Origin: Nemertoderma westbladi | Taxonomy: Eukaryota; Xenacoelomorpha; Nemertodermatida; Nemertodermatidae | Assembly (NCBI GenBank): GCA_032718475.1 | Contig: JAUCBJ010007094.1 | Span: 1-61,167 of the forward strand | Direction: 5' to 3' | Length of the DNA stretch: 61,167 nucleotides | Shown: positions 21,572 through 33,300 of the stretch, one piece after another | Position numbering within the stretch: position 1 is the stretch's first letter | Layout: every line of letters begins with the position of its first letter | Notes under the pieces: generated by a model | The model's database searches: none | The model's input: only the letters and a program-made list of their open reading frames with translations | Told to the model about the DNA's origin: nothing | Position numbers and translations under genes: made by a program

Positions 21572-24345
21572 AGCCAGTCTAATTGTCTGCAGATCTCCTG
21601 GATCTCATCGGAAAACTCGATAATTCCGCTACTAATAAACTTTCGGGGCGCTACTAACTTGGCATACAAGTACCCAGCGATATTATTCCTATTACCATAC
21701 CTGATGTTTAGTGTATCCCAAACTTGTCTTAATCCGTCTGGATGTCCAATAAACTTTAACGCCATTAACTTGGGAGATCCTTCCAAGCACTCGATGAGGT
21801 ATCTAAGTTTTTCTCCATTAGATAGTACAGAGTTCTGTATGTTATCTTTGTAATATTCATTAAAAGGTAACCATTTCATCTCATCTCCATTGAACTTGAC
21901 GATCTCTCCAACCTTTACCGCTTGCCGGGCTTCGGTTCTAGCCATTTGACGCGTAAAACTTTCTTGGGCCATCGTGCTATTTAATATCGAGTTATCGGTA
22001 TATAAATTTCTCGGATTATGATCAGTTCTATAGGGAATATCATTATCAACAGGTCTATAATTACCCTTAATAGGGTTCACTATAGGAGTTTCTACTTCGC
22101 TAGCAGTATAAATGCGTGTAGGCTCCACACCTTGCGCATGCGATACTTCAGACCTAACAGGTTGACACATTGTTACAGAGGGTGGTGGTATACCTTTTTG
22201 AGTATTTACTAATTTATCGCGTTCTAGCGCGATACTTTGCTGCACTTCTTGCAACTCTAGCCTACTTTCCCTTACTGTGCCCTTGAACTGCTGGACAGTC
22301 TCCTGCATCTGTCCGAACAGGATATCCATCCCCCGCCGTCTCTCGTCCACCCATTCGACCGCCGAAGCGGGAGTCGCCAACGTTGTAGCGGGCGGACGAG
22401 GGACAACGGGCGACAAATTGTGAATATTTCGCTCGGGGTCCAGGACCTGAACTGTCTCCTGGGCAGTTCTGCGGGGCACAGGTAGCTTAGTGCTATGCAG
22501 AGGGAATTTAGAGGTAGTTTCAGGGAGCACAGGTGTGTCTATCACCGAAGGGGTGATTTCAAGAACAGGCCTAATTATTTCAGGCTCATCTAATATAGTA
22601 GGGAGTCTTTCTATTTTAATTATTTGGTCTGTGGGCTCTGTACTACCTAAGTTGGTGTTACTTAGTTGCCTTCTAACAGCTGGAGGCAAATCAGGCAATT
22701 TCTGACGGTGGAATGTTCTTTTACGTCTGCTTAGACGAGATCTATTTCCTTTGCCTTCAGTATCGGTGGTATCGCCTTCCTCAGATGATGTATAACCTTG
22801 TCGTTTGGGAGTAGATCGATTCATCATCTGCATATTACTAGCTGTTAACTGTTTATTAAAGTTATCTTGCCTCTCTTGAAGATTTTCCAACTCTAGTTGG
22901 GTTGTCTCTTCAGATGCCCTCCGTTCTGCTTCTGCCACTGCCTCCGCCGCTTTTGCCTCTGCCGCTGCCTCTGCTGCTGCCACTTTTCTTTCTGCTTCTG
23001 CAGCTGCCACTGCCGCTGCTACTGTCGCTTTTGCTTCTGCCACTGCCTCCGCCGCTTTTGCCTCTGCCGCTGCCTCTGCCGCTGCAGCTTTTGCCTCTGC
23101 CGCTGCCTCTGCCGCTGCCGCTTTTCTTTCTGCTTCTGCAGCTGCCACTGCTGCTGCTACTGCCGCTGCCTTTCTGTCTTCTATACGTTTTTTCTTTACT
23201 TGTTCTTCTTGGTCTCTAGCGATGCGGAGTTGTTCATCGAATTTAGCTTGGTTCGCCGCTAACCTATCCACATCAATTGCATCCAACACACGCTGGGCTC
23301 CTTCACTATTAGGGCTAAGCCCATCTAGTCTTCTCCGCAACTCTTCATCACCTACGAAACGCTGATAGTCTGACAGATAGATGTCAATGGCATCCCTCTT
23401 ATGCGGTTTCTCTGCCGTCGCTTCACTTTCCACTTGGGAAAAAGTAGCGTCTGTTGATTCTCCATGGGTTGAGCGCTCCTCCAACTGAGCTTTCCACTGA
23501 GCTGCTCCTTGAACCTGGCGACTCACCCGTTGAAACCAAGTCTTTACGGCAACTTGCAACGACGTGTCTTGCCTTCTTTTAGAAGCCTCCTCAAAGGCGG
23601 ATAAGATTAGCCTAATCCGCAGAACTCTTTCTCTAACTTGATAAAGCAGCGATCCCTGCTCTTGAGGTCCTTGAGGTTGTTTAAACAGTTGTCTTTCTAC
23701 TCGCTCCATAGAGCTGAAGAATCCCTGTGCGTATCCGGCTGCTGACCTCTTCCACACAGCTGGATCGATGGTTTCCTTGGCTACTCCCATCCGGTGTATG
23801 TCTTCCCAGGCAGCTTCTGATAAATCAAACGGGAATCCGGGTCCGGGGAAGTTCCATTGCGACTCGACAATAGACTTCAGTTCTTCACTAGTGTATCCCG
23901 CGTAGCTATCTCTAGTTGACCGTTGACTTCTCGCCCAATCGATCTGGTGTTCTTCCACCGCGATCAATAACCCAGCGAGCACGGCTGCAGGAAGGATGAG
24001 AAGGGGATCCGTATAAACCGCATCCGTCATCTCTGCTCCGCTCTCGGGTGTCAGCTCTACAGTATCCTCACTACTGGAGCTGCTGGGCCGCTGAGGAATA
24101 AGTTCTTGACTAGTGGGTTGTTGCTGTTCCGCTGCCTTTTGGTCCCGCTTGACCTGAGCTCGAGTGCCTATGATAGACCTACGATGTTGGACCAGCCTAG
24201 GTTCTGTTATTACTACTGGAGGGATGACCTTCCTCACAGTGGGAGGTGAACTGGATTTACGACCAGACGGTTGTACGTCTCTATCTGAGTCGCAGATAGT
24301 TACATCTAATAAACTGTCTGACAGGTTCTGCTTAGTATCAGACAT
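20344..24345 (-). CDS. gag: BEL/Pao gag with zinc knuckles and N-terminal half of the aspartic protease
   Basis: A 1333-residue frame starting at the ATG at 24345. The N-terminus is polar; about residues 380-485 are an Ala/Glu/Lys-rich tract (EAERKAAAAEAAAEAK type) predicted to form a long helix or coiled coil. A BEL-type Gag domain (DUF1759-like: VKFNGDEMKWLPFNEYY, then a YLIECLEG segment) begins near 818. Cysteine-histidine knuckles follow near 1091-1158 (CALC, CYNCLRQGHQRRTC, CAKCGAKHH), for RNA packaging. The protease active site LLDSGSTGTFID is near 1266. The frame ends at TAA (20346-20344), before the second half of the protease domain, which is encoded in the same frame beyond the stop. 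The stop is therefore either a readthrough codon or a lesion. The N-terminal region is longer than in most BEL elements. Confidence 0.93.
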   Translation of the reverse strand: MSDTKQNLSDSLLDVTICDSDRDVQPSGRKSSSPPTVRKVIPPVVITEPRLVQHRRSIIGTRAQVKRDQKAAEQQQPTSQELIPQRPSSSSSEDTVELTPESGAEMTDAVYTDPLLILPAAVLAGLLIAVEEHQIDWARSQRSTRDSYAGYTSEELKSIVESQWNFPGPGFPFDLSEAAWEDIHRMGVAKETIDPAVWKRSAAGYAQGFFSSMERVERQLFKQPQGPQEQGSLLYQVRERVLRIRLILSAFEEASKRRQDTSLQVAVKTWFQRVSRQVQGAAQWKAQLEERSTHGESTDATFSQVESEATAEKPHKRDAIDIYLSDYQRFVGDEELRRRLDGLSPNSEGAQRVLDAIDVDRLAANQAKFDEQLRIARDQEEQVKKKRIEDRKAAAVAAAVAAAEAERKAAAAEAAAEAKAAAAEAAAEAKAAEAVAEAKATVAAAVAAAEAERKVAAAEAAAEAKAAEAVAEAERRASEETTQLELENLQERQDNFNKQLTASNMQMMNRSTPKRQGYTSSEEGDTTDTEGKGNRSRLSRRKRTFHRQKLPDLPPAVRRQLSNTNLGSTEPTDQIIKIERLPTILDEPEIIRPVLEITPSVIDTPVLPETTSKFPLHSTKLPVPRRTAQETVQVLDPERNIHNLSPVVPRPPATTLATPASAVEWVDERRRGMDILFGQMQETVQQFKGTVRESRLELQEVQQSIALERDKLVNTQKGIPPPSVTMCQPVRSEVSHAQGVEPTRIYTASEVETPIVNPIKGNYRPVDNDIPYRTDHNPRNLYTDNSILNSTMAQESFTRQMARTEARQAVKVGEIVKFNGDEMKWLPFNEYYKDNIQNSVLSNGEKLRYLIECLEGSPKLMALKFIGHPDGLRQVWDTLNIRYGNRNNIAGYLYAKLVAPRKFISSGIIEFSDEIQEICRQLDWLGKSHEYQNTMVIRAVASTLPKGGVGTRWDKKVLYMMEQQRRDPTMADLMSFLDGEVKLQLLKQSREKTPENKVSEKPVSRRKITPVCYTDDGESQTSQGEDSGKDTDRSYYVNKMPKDQVSKFKSRTNDRREQVRKTPPTSPKRIQVRKPEERASVHNVTQNKVSNIKSKCALCDGTHYLNRCDEFLKKSLTERREVMWDKRLCYNCLRQGHQRRTCFSDIRCAKCGAKHHILLHAEFDRNSPNQVSDSELHVQFSDVNDTDQSEMEGFYTDEFSDENESCYMINTAVYRALTYEKDPDNDFTLTTSERQPSWKEPSSNVGIREFPVVQVRVHGPKRSYVVNALLDSGSTGTFIDKELAEDIFAGQLKFQTKLNMSGIMQVWKSTITADYYVGALSTPQDELGEHSIR

Positions 24346-25197
24346 GACTAGGTATGTACAGTTGAATGCCTACTGCTATATTACAGTCTAAGCAAGTCTA
24401 GTAACTCAGTATGAACTGCTAGCCTAGTAATTAATTACCGTTACTGCTACTCAGTGTAGCGTGATATATATATAATATATTAGAATACCGGTATACTTAT
24501 AGTATATATAACTATATAAGTATTATTACAGACTAGGTTTATCACAGAATACCGGTATAATTTTAGCACAAATATATATAAATATATAATAGGCCTATCG
24601 GAATACCGGTATACAGCTTACAGTTTGTAGGATATATAATTCTGAAATAGAATTAATTACAAGTACCGGTATAATTTCAGCCTAGATTTATAGAAATAAA
24701 GATAATAGGCCTATCGTAAATACCGGTATATCAATTATTTCAAATAATTGAATTTCTGTTACTTTAGGGTTACTTTGTTACTTTACTTACTTTATTACCG
24801 TTATTTGAGCAGTAATCCAACTGATATTGGGACCTAATGGTTGTATGGTAGGCCTACTATTTATAAATCGTTAGATTTGATTTATAATATATATATACCC
24901 GTTTTAATGGGTTTTGTCAATGTTTGAAATAAATGTTATTATTTCTGGGGGTAATCACTACACAAAGCGGTGCGCTTTCAATGAAGTGTTACTTATGAGA
25001 CACTAAAACAAATAATACTAATTTACCTAAGTTACTTAATACTACAAATTACGTACAATTCGGGTGAGATTACAATCTCTAAATAAACACAAAAATTTAC
25101 AAAAACACAAATACGAATTTTTAGGGTAATTTTACAAGAAGTCTACAAACCAGCCTAACAAAGGGTTAGATAACCGGTTATTACAACGGACAGAGTA
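24346..25197 (-). other. BEL leader region with periodic TACCGGTATA motifs
   Basis: Untranslated sequence upstream of gag. TACCGGTATA, containing the palindrome TACCGGTA, occurs five times at 24486, 24550, 24604, 24664 and 24721, spaced 54-64 bp. The intervening sequence shares TAATAGGCCTATCG and TTTCAGCCTAG-like words, so these are diverged tandem units of about 59 bp. A primer-binding site was not identified. Confidence 0.6.
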
Positions 25198-25633
25198 CTA
25201 CGGTATTTGAAATAATAAGTAGTAGTAAATACACTGCGTTGTCTAGATAGGAAAATACCACCGCCTGACGACCTATAGCCGTATCGCTATAGGTTCTACG
25301 TTATGTATCACGGAGTGTTCCTACCTAGAAGTTAATAGAGCTAATCGAATGTGCCTATCAACCACTTTACAACACAAATATAATGCCTACACTAATTATT
25401 CTCGGAAAGCACTGTACACTAAACCCTAAATTAGGTACGAGTACTTGTACAACAGATAATCAGTAATTAAATATACTTGAACAGCTAAAAGAACCACGGC
25501 ATCTGCTGGAGTGACCGATGCACAAAATCACCAGTCTTTACCTACGCCAAGCAGCCCGTGTAGTACCGAGGTTAATTTAACTATAGCGGTATGTATAACA
25601 AACACAATTACTGTAGGAACAAACTTGGGGACT
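25198..25633 (-). repeat. Leader segment L1, duplicated at 27808
   Basis: It starts TACGGTATTTGAAATAATAAG and matches 27808-28238 with scattered substitutions and small indels (for example TTATTCTCGG against TTACTTCGG). It follows gag's leader directly, and its right edge meets the internal LTR. Confidence 0.8.
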
Positions 25634-27807
25634 TGAATGTTGCGAATAATCGCATAAACTCTGAATAATAAATATTACGCTACGCGTACAAACTACTCAA
25701 ACAAAATACAGACCGAACACTGACAGACTACTATCAAGCCTAAACAAACTACGGTATATGCAGACTCCGAAATGATTAGGGAGTATGCGCTCTAACCCAG
25801 TAGTGCGACTTATTCTTTAGTTGGGGGTTTACCTTACAGCGTTCGCTGCCCCTACTGCCTAATCGTACTTAATCGGACAGATGATCTACACACGCGGCAA
25901 TCCGTTCAGACTTAATAACAGCCAGACAACTATCCAGCCTACAAATTATTTAAATAAAATTATACGCTACCCATACAGACTTACACAAACAAAGTACAGA
26001 CTAAACGATGGCAGACTACTCTCAAGCCTAAATAAACCACAGGACATGCAGACTCCGAAATGATTAGGGAGTATGCGCTCTAACCCAGTAGTGCGACTTA
26101 TTCTTTAGTTGGGGGATTACCTTACAGCGTTCACTGCCCCTACTGCCTAATCGTACTTAATCGGACAGGTGATCTACACACACTGCAATTCGTTCGGACT
26201 TAACAGCAATCAGACAACAGCTCAGCCTACAAATCGTCTGTACAATCTGATCAGGCTTACACGCCTTCTGTTCAATACTGGCCTACAAATAAATAAAACT
26301 TGACAGAAATAAGTAAAATCTCAATAAAAAATCAGGGCGGCCGTTCCCTGATTAAGTACTAAGACCTACCGGTATACAACAATCAAATCGAATAATACTA
26401 GTGTACTTATACGGAAGTACCGGTTAGGACAGCTAGGCCTACGGAATACAGAAGTACCGGTTCTAGCGGTTGGGCCTACTGACTACTGACCTACAGATGT
26501 ACCGGTTCAGGTTTACCGGTTGACCGGTACTTTCAACTTTATTGCTTACTGCAACAAAGAAGCTATATCCTTTAATGTTCGCGCTTTCAGACCTTTGGCA
26601 GTTTAACCCACCAAATTAAGATGTCTTCTAGATATTAAATCGGTTTTTAGTCTATGACAAGTATTTGATTCACTACACTAGTCGAAACCAATCCGTGCGC
26701 GACCATTCACCCGCTGGATATTCCCGGGAGATTGGGTTCGACGGTTTAATTTTATTGCTATGTAAGCTTAATGTATTATTCGACTGACAGTATTATATAA
26801 TCTCTGTCAATATTATTCACCTTCGGTAATATTAACAGTTCCTTTAGGACGTGGCGCTTTATCTACATAAACAGAGTTATGACTTAAACTACTCACAACG
26901 ATATGGCTTAATTATAATTCACATATATGGCGCATTCTTTAGGAATGCTTCTTTAACAGACTCACTCATACACAATGCTGCACAATACTGCACACTAATC
27001 TGCCGATCTTCACTGATTTTAGTTACATATAAAAGGAACACAGACTGGCTCATGTAGGGTCTATCAAATAACATTAGATTCACTTCAAACCACTTTAACA
27101 TAAGTCACAATCGTTTATCTGTAACCTTTCTCTCTTACCTTCGGTATATCAAGAATATTGGGTTTCGGGGTTATTTCTCGTTATTCCAAATATAATTATT
27201 CATCAACCATATTATGAAGAACTGACAGTAAATAGCAGTATAAAACAACAACTGAACACTGATTGTTATGAGTTTGCAATGTTTCAGCAGTCAGGATGTA
27301 TAATCATCAGTCAGCAGTAGTCGTTAGGTTAAAGGATATATGCCCTTTATAATTAAACCTACTAGTGTAAGACTAAAAAACAGTAAAGCACAAAATACTT
27401 CCAAGCCGTTCTTTCTTTGGCTCAGGACTGAATGTAAACACTGCACATAGGCATTGCGTCATTTCTCGGAAATTTTCTGTACAAGGAGCCACAAAAACGC
27501 TCCAATTGGCTGACTGAACTGAGAGACGCCGTAGAACAAAGGAAATCAACACGTATGAATGTCAGCTGTTAACCGTAGTCATAGTAACTACTGTTCAAGA
27601 GTAGCTATCACCCCTTTGCGTCACGAATTGCCATAGAATCATAAAATATGCCTTTCACAGTACACATACGGAGGAAATAGGTCTTAGATCCTCTAAAAAC
27701 ACCGATACAGCAATAATACGGTCTCTTACACTTATTAAATCAACTACAGAGTATTTTAATGTAAAAGATAATAAAAATAACGGGGCAATTCAGCAAAGGC
27801 TTTTACA
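25634..27807 (-). repeat. Internal, diverged LTR (LTR2, about 2174 bp) trapped in the BEL leader
   Basis: It is homologous to the outer LTRs from TGAATGTTGCG to about 27360 and carries the same 288-bp internal duplication, with scattered substitutions (for example CACGCGGCAATCCG against CACGCAGCAATCCG). From about 27380 to its end (GGCTTTTACA) the sequence is unrelated to the outer LTRs except for the terminal GCTTTTACA. On the element's strand that is the U3 start, so LTR2 has a different upstream promoter region. It is followed at once by a second copy of the leader. Confidence 0.85.
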
Positions 27808-28238
27808 TACGGTATTTGAAATAATAAGTAGTAGTAAATACACTGCGTTGTCTAGATAGGAAAATACCACCGCCTGACGACCTATAGCCGTATCGCTATA
27901 GGTTCTACGTTATGTATCACGGAGTGTTCCTACCTAGAAGTTAATAGAGCTAATCGAATGTGCCTATCAACCACCTTACAACACAGATATAATGTCTACA
28001 CTAATTACTTCGGAAAGTACTGTAGACTAAACCCTAAATTAGGTACGAGTACTTGTATAACAGATAATCAGTAGTTAAATATACTTGAACAGCTAAAAGA
28101 ACCACGGCATCTGCTGGAGTGACCGATGCACAAAATCACCAGTCTTTACCTACGCCGAGCAGCCCGTATAGTACCGGGGTTAATTTAACTATAGCGGTAT
28201 GTATAACAAACACAATTACTGTAGGAACAAACTTAGGG
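27808..28238 (-). repeat. Leader segment L2, between LTR2 and the outer 5' LTR
   Basis: It begins TACGGTATTTGAAATAATAAG immediately after LTR2's terminal TTTTACA and runs to the edge of the outer LTR. It duplicates 25198-25633. The right side of the element is therefore leader-LTR-leader-LTR. Confidence 0.8.
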
Positions 28239-30330
28239 AATGAATGTTGCGGATAATCGCATAAACTCTGAATAATAAATATTACGCTACGCGTACAAAC
28301 TACTCAAACAAAATACAGACCGAACACTGACAGACTACTATCAAGCCTAAACAAACTACGGTATATGCAGACTCCGAAATGATTAGGGAGTATGCGCTCT
28401 ATCCCAGTAGTGCGACTTATTCTTTAGTTGGGGGTTTACCTTACAGCGTTCGCTGCCCCTACTGCCTAACCGTACTTAATCGGACAGATGATCTACACAC
28501 GCAGCAATCCGTTCAGACCTAATAACAGCCAGACAACTATCCAGCCTACAAATTATTTAAATAAAATTATACGCTACCCGTACAGACTTACACAAACAAA
28601 GTACAGACCAAACGATGGCAGACTACTCTCAAGCCTAAATAAACTACAGGACATGCAGACTCCGAAATGATTAGGGAGTATGCGCTCTAACCCAGTAGTG
28701 CGACTTATTCTTTAGTTGGGGGTTTACCTTACAGCGTTCGCTGCCCCTACTTCCTAACCGTACTTAATCGGACAGGTGATCTACACACACTGCAACTCGT
28801 TCAGACTTAACAGCAATCAGACAACAGCTCAGCCTACAAATTGTCTGTACAATCTGATCAGGCTTACACGCCTTCTGTTCAATACTGGCCTACAAACAAA
28901 TAAAACTTGACAGAAATAAGTAAAAATCTCAATAAAAAACCAGGGCGGGCCCTCCCTGATTAATTATTAAGGCCTACCGGTATATAACTATCAAAATCGA
29001 ATAATACTGCTGTACCTGTACTGCTGTAGGTACCGGTCCGGGTGGTTAGGTAGTCAGGCCTACTGGGTACCGGTTGCCGGTACCTCAGCTTTATTGCCTA
29101 CTGCAATACAGAGGCATATATCCTTTAATGTTCGCGCTTTCAGACCTTTGGCAGTTTAACCCGCCAAATTAAGATGTCTTCTAGATATTAAATCGCTTTT
29201 TAGCCTATGACAAGTATTTGATTCACTACACTAGTCGAAACCAATCCGTGCGCGACCATTCACCCGCTGGATATTCCCGGGAGATTGGGTTCGACGGTTT
29301 AATTTTATTGCTATGTAAGCTTAATGTATTATTCGACTGACAGTATTATATAATCTCTGACAATATTATTTACCTTCGGGAATATTAACAGTTCCTTTAG
29401 GACGTGGCGCTTTATCTATATAAACAGAGTTATGACTTAAACTACTCACAACGATATGGCTTAATTATAATTCACATATATGGCGCATTCTTTAGGAATT
29501 GCTTCTTTAACAGACTCGCTCATACGCAATGCTGCACAATACTGCACACTAATCTGCCAATCTTCACTGATTTTAGTCACATATAAAAGGAACACAGACT
29601 GACTCATGTAGGGTCTATCAAATAACATTAGATTCACTTCAAACCACTTTAACATAAGTCACAATCGTTATTGGTAACCTTTCTCTCTTACCTTCGGTAT
29701 ATCAAGAATATTGGGTGTCGGGGTTATTTCTCGTTATTCCAATATAATAATTCATCAACAAATATAATGAATAACCGACAACAAATAGCAGTATGCAGTA
29801 TTCACAGATCAATCGTGCCAGTTTGTTTTGATATTTACAGAGTTTAAAGCCAGGTTGTTTGATGCGTAATTGCAGCCAGTTAAAGGATATATGTCCTTGT
29901 AATTAAACCTACTAGTGTTGAGCTAAAAAGCATAAAACATAAAACACTACAAAGCCGTTCTTTCGTGGCTTTGAAAAACTCGTGACTACTGCTCTATACG
30001 AGGATACCAACTCCCTTATTCCACGAAGCTCCCGTTCAACACAGAGAAAGAGCAGTGAGATAGGAAATTTTCAGTTCAGTACTCTGTGATAGGTCAAAAT
30101 CAAGGCTAACTCAAATTCTATTGGGAGATACAAAACAAGGCTATGACGCAACCTCCCTAGGCTTGTTGGCCGATTAAACAGAGCCCAGATGCCTGCGTAC
30201 AGCAAATCAGCCAATAAGCTGGTAACTTGCACTATTTTTAGCTGTAGATCACTTTGAGAGTATTCTTAGCGACTGGGGGGGAACTGGCCAACAAGGCAAA
30301 CGAATCAGTTATCCCACAAAAGCTTTTACA
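28239..30330 (-). repeat. 5' LTR of the BEL element (2092 bp)
   Basis: Same length and almost the same sequence as 11966-14057 (one mismatch found by eye at 29320). It ends in GCTTTTACA, the element-strand start TGTAAAAGC, directly against the GGTTT duplication. The promoter for the element RNA should lie here, but I could not identify a transcription start. Confidence 0.92.
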
Positions 30331-30335
30331 GGTTT
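30331..30335. repeat. Right 5-bp target-site duplication GGTTT
   Basis: It matches 11943-11947 and is continuous in phase with the 63-bp monomer (GGTTTACTGTGGAAGATC). Confidence 0.85.
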
Positions 30336-33300
30336 ACTGTGGAAGATCACTCACGGTGGTGAACAGGCATTCCTTTAGGAGACATAGTGGAAGCGTTTAC
30401 TGTGGAACATCACCCATGGTGGTGAAAAGGCATTCCTTTAGGACACAGAGTGGAAGGGTTTACTATGGAAGATCACCCATGGTAGTGAACAGGCATTCCT
30501 TTGGGAAACAGAGTAGAAGGGTTTACTATGGTAGATCACCCATGGTGGTTAACAGGCATTCCTTTGGGAAACAGAGTAGAAGGGGTTACTGTGGAAGATT
30601 ACCCATGGTGGTGAACAGGCATTCCTTTAGGAAACAGAGTGGAAGGGTTTACTGTGGAAGATCACCCATGGTGGTGAACAGAAATTCCTTTAGGAAACAG
30701 AGTGGAAGGGTTTACTGTGGAAGATCACCCATGGTGGTGAATAGGCATTCCTTTAGGAAACAGAGTGGAAGGGTTTACCGTGGAAGATCACCAATGGTGG
30801 TGAACAGGCATTCCTTTAAGAAACAGAGTGGAAGGGTTTACTGTGGAAGATCACCAATGGTGGTGAACAGGCATTCCTTTAGAAAACAGAGTGGAAGGGT
30901 TTACTGTGGAAGATCACCCATGGTGGTGAACAGGCATTCCTTTAGGATACAGAGTGGAAGGGTTTACTGTGGAAGATCGCTCACGGTGGTGAACAGGCAT
31001 TCCTTTAGGAAACATAGTGGAAGCGTTTACTGTGGAACATCACCCATGGTGGTGAAAAGGCATTCCTTTAGGACACAGAGTAGAAGGGTTTACTGTGGAA
31101 GATCACTCACGGTGGTGAACAGGCATTCCTTTAGGAAACAGAGTAGAAGGGTTTACTATGGAAGATCACCCATGGTAGTGAACAGGCATTCCTTTGGGAA
31201 ACAGAGTAGAAGGGTTTACTATGGTAGATCACCCATGGTGGTTAACAGGCATTCCTTTGGGAAACAGAGTGGAAGGGTTTTCTGTGGAAGATCATCCATG
31301 GTGGTGAACAGGAATTCCTTTAGGAAACAGAGTGGAAGGGTTTACTGTGGAAGATCACCCATGGTGGTGAACAAGCATTCCTTTGGGAAACAGAGTGGAA
31401 GGGTTTAGTGTGGAAGATCATCCATGGTGGTGAATAGGAATTCCTTTAGGAAACAGAGCGGAAGGGTTTACTGTGGAAGATCACCCATGGTGGTGTACAG
31501 GCATTCCTTTAAGAAACAGAGTGGAAGGGTTTACTGTGGAAGATCACCAATGGTGGTGAACAGGCATTCCTTTAGGATACAGAGTGGAAGGGTTTTCTGT
31601 GGAAGATCACTCACGGTGGTGAACAGGCATTCCTTTAGGAAACAGAGTAGAAGGGTTTACTATGGAAGATCACCCATGGTAGTGAACAGGCATTCCTTTG
31701 GGAAACAGAGTAGAAGGGTTTACTATGGTAGATCACCCATGGTGGTTAACAGGCATTCCTTTAGGAAACAGAGTGGAAGGGTTTACTGTGGAAGATCATC
31801 CATGGTGGTGAACAGGAATTCCTTTAGGAAACAGAGTGGAAGGGTTTACTGTGGAAGATCACCCATGGTGGTGAACAAGCATTCCTTTGGGAAACAGAGT
31901 GGAAGGGTTTTCTGTGGAAGATCACTCACGGTGGTGAACAGGCATTCCTTTAGGAAACATAGTGGAAGGGTTTACTGTGGAAGATCACCCATGGTGGTGA
32001 ATAGGCATTCCTTTAGGAAACAGAGTGGAAGGGTTTTCTGTGGAAGATCACTCACGGTGGTGAACAGGCATTCCTTTAGGAAACAGAGTAGAAGGGTTTA
32101 CTATGGAAGATCACCCATGGTAGTGAACAGGCATTCCTTTGGGAAACAGAGTAGAAGGGTTTACTATGGTAGATCACCCATGGTGGTTAACAGGCATTCC
32201 TTTGGGAAACAGAGTGGAAGGGTTTTCTGTGGAAGATCATCCATGGTGGTGAACAGGAATTCCTTTAGGAAACAGAGTGGAAGGGTTTACTGTGGAAGAT
32301 CACCCATGGTGGTGAACAAGCATTCCTTTGGGAAACAGAGTGGAAGGGTTTAGTGTGGAAGATCATCCATGGTGGTGAATAGGAATTCCTTTAGGAAACA
32401 GAGCGGAAGGGTTTACTGTGGAAGATCACCCATGGTGGTGTACAGGCATTCCTTTAAGAAACAGAGTGGAAGGGTTTACTGTGGAAGATCACCAATGGTG
32501 GTGAACAGGCATTCCTTTAGGATACAGAGTGGAAGGGTTTTCTGTGGAAGATCACTCACGGTGGTGAACAGGCATTCCTTTAGGAAACATAGTGGAAGGG
32601 TTTACTGTGGAAGATCACCCATGGTGGTGAATAGGCATTCCTTTAGGAAACAGAGTGGAAGGGTTTACTGTGGAAGATCACCAATGGTGGTGAACAGGCA
32701 TTCCTTTAGGAAACAGAGTGGAAGGGTTTACTGTGGAAGATCATCCATGGTGGTGAACAGGAATTCCTTTAGGAAACAGAGTGGAAGGGTTTACTGTGGA
32801 AGATCACCCATGGTGGTGAACAAGCATTCCTTTGGGAAACAGAGTGGAAGGGTTTTCTGTGGAAGATCACTCACGGTGGTGAACAGGCATTCCTTTAGGA
32901 AACATAGTGGAAGGGTTTACTGTGGAAGATCACCCATGGTGGTGAATAGGCATTCCTTTAGGAAACAGAGTGGAAGGGTTTTCTGTGGAAGATCACTCAC
33001 GGTGGTGAACAGGCATTCCTTTAGGAAACCCAGTGGAAGGGTTTACTGTGGAAGATCACCCATGGTGGTGAATAGGCATTCCTTTAGGAAACAGAGTGGA
33101 AGGGTTTTCTGTGGAAGATCACTCACGGTGGTGAACAGGCATTCCTTTAGGAAACAGAGTAGAAGGGTTTACTATGGAAGATCACCCATGGTAGTGAACA
33201 GGCATTCCTTTGGGAAACAGAGTAGAAGGGTTTACTATGGTAGATCACCCATGGTGGTTAACAGGCATTCCTTTGGGAAACAGAGTGGAAGGGTTTTCTG

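Larger units (their letters stand above)
11948..30330 (-). mobile_element. BEL/Pao LTR retrotransposon inserted in the 63-bp array
   Basis: A minus-strand 18.4-kb insertion: 5' LTR (28239-30330), leader containing a further diverged LTR (25634-27807), gag-protease (20344-24345), RT-RNaseH-integrase (16345-20337), a 2.3-kb 3' region with two small ORFs, and 3' LTR (11966-14057). Order protease-RT-RNaseH-integrase, the DSGS protease motif, a BEL-type Gag domain, CCHC-like knuckles and the 5-bp duplication all indicate BEL/Pao. Outer LTRs have the same 2092-bp length and I found one mismatch by eye (T at 13047, C at 29320), so insertion is recent. Lesions: a stop within the protease region and loss of the integrase centre. 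This copy probably cannot move by itself. Confidence 0.93.

Noticed and set aside
22897-23262. Cys/Leu-rich plus-strand ORFs opposite gag
   Set aside because: Antisense shadow of the Ala-rich Gag tract; composition follows from its GC-rich codons.
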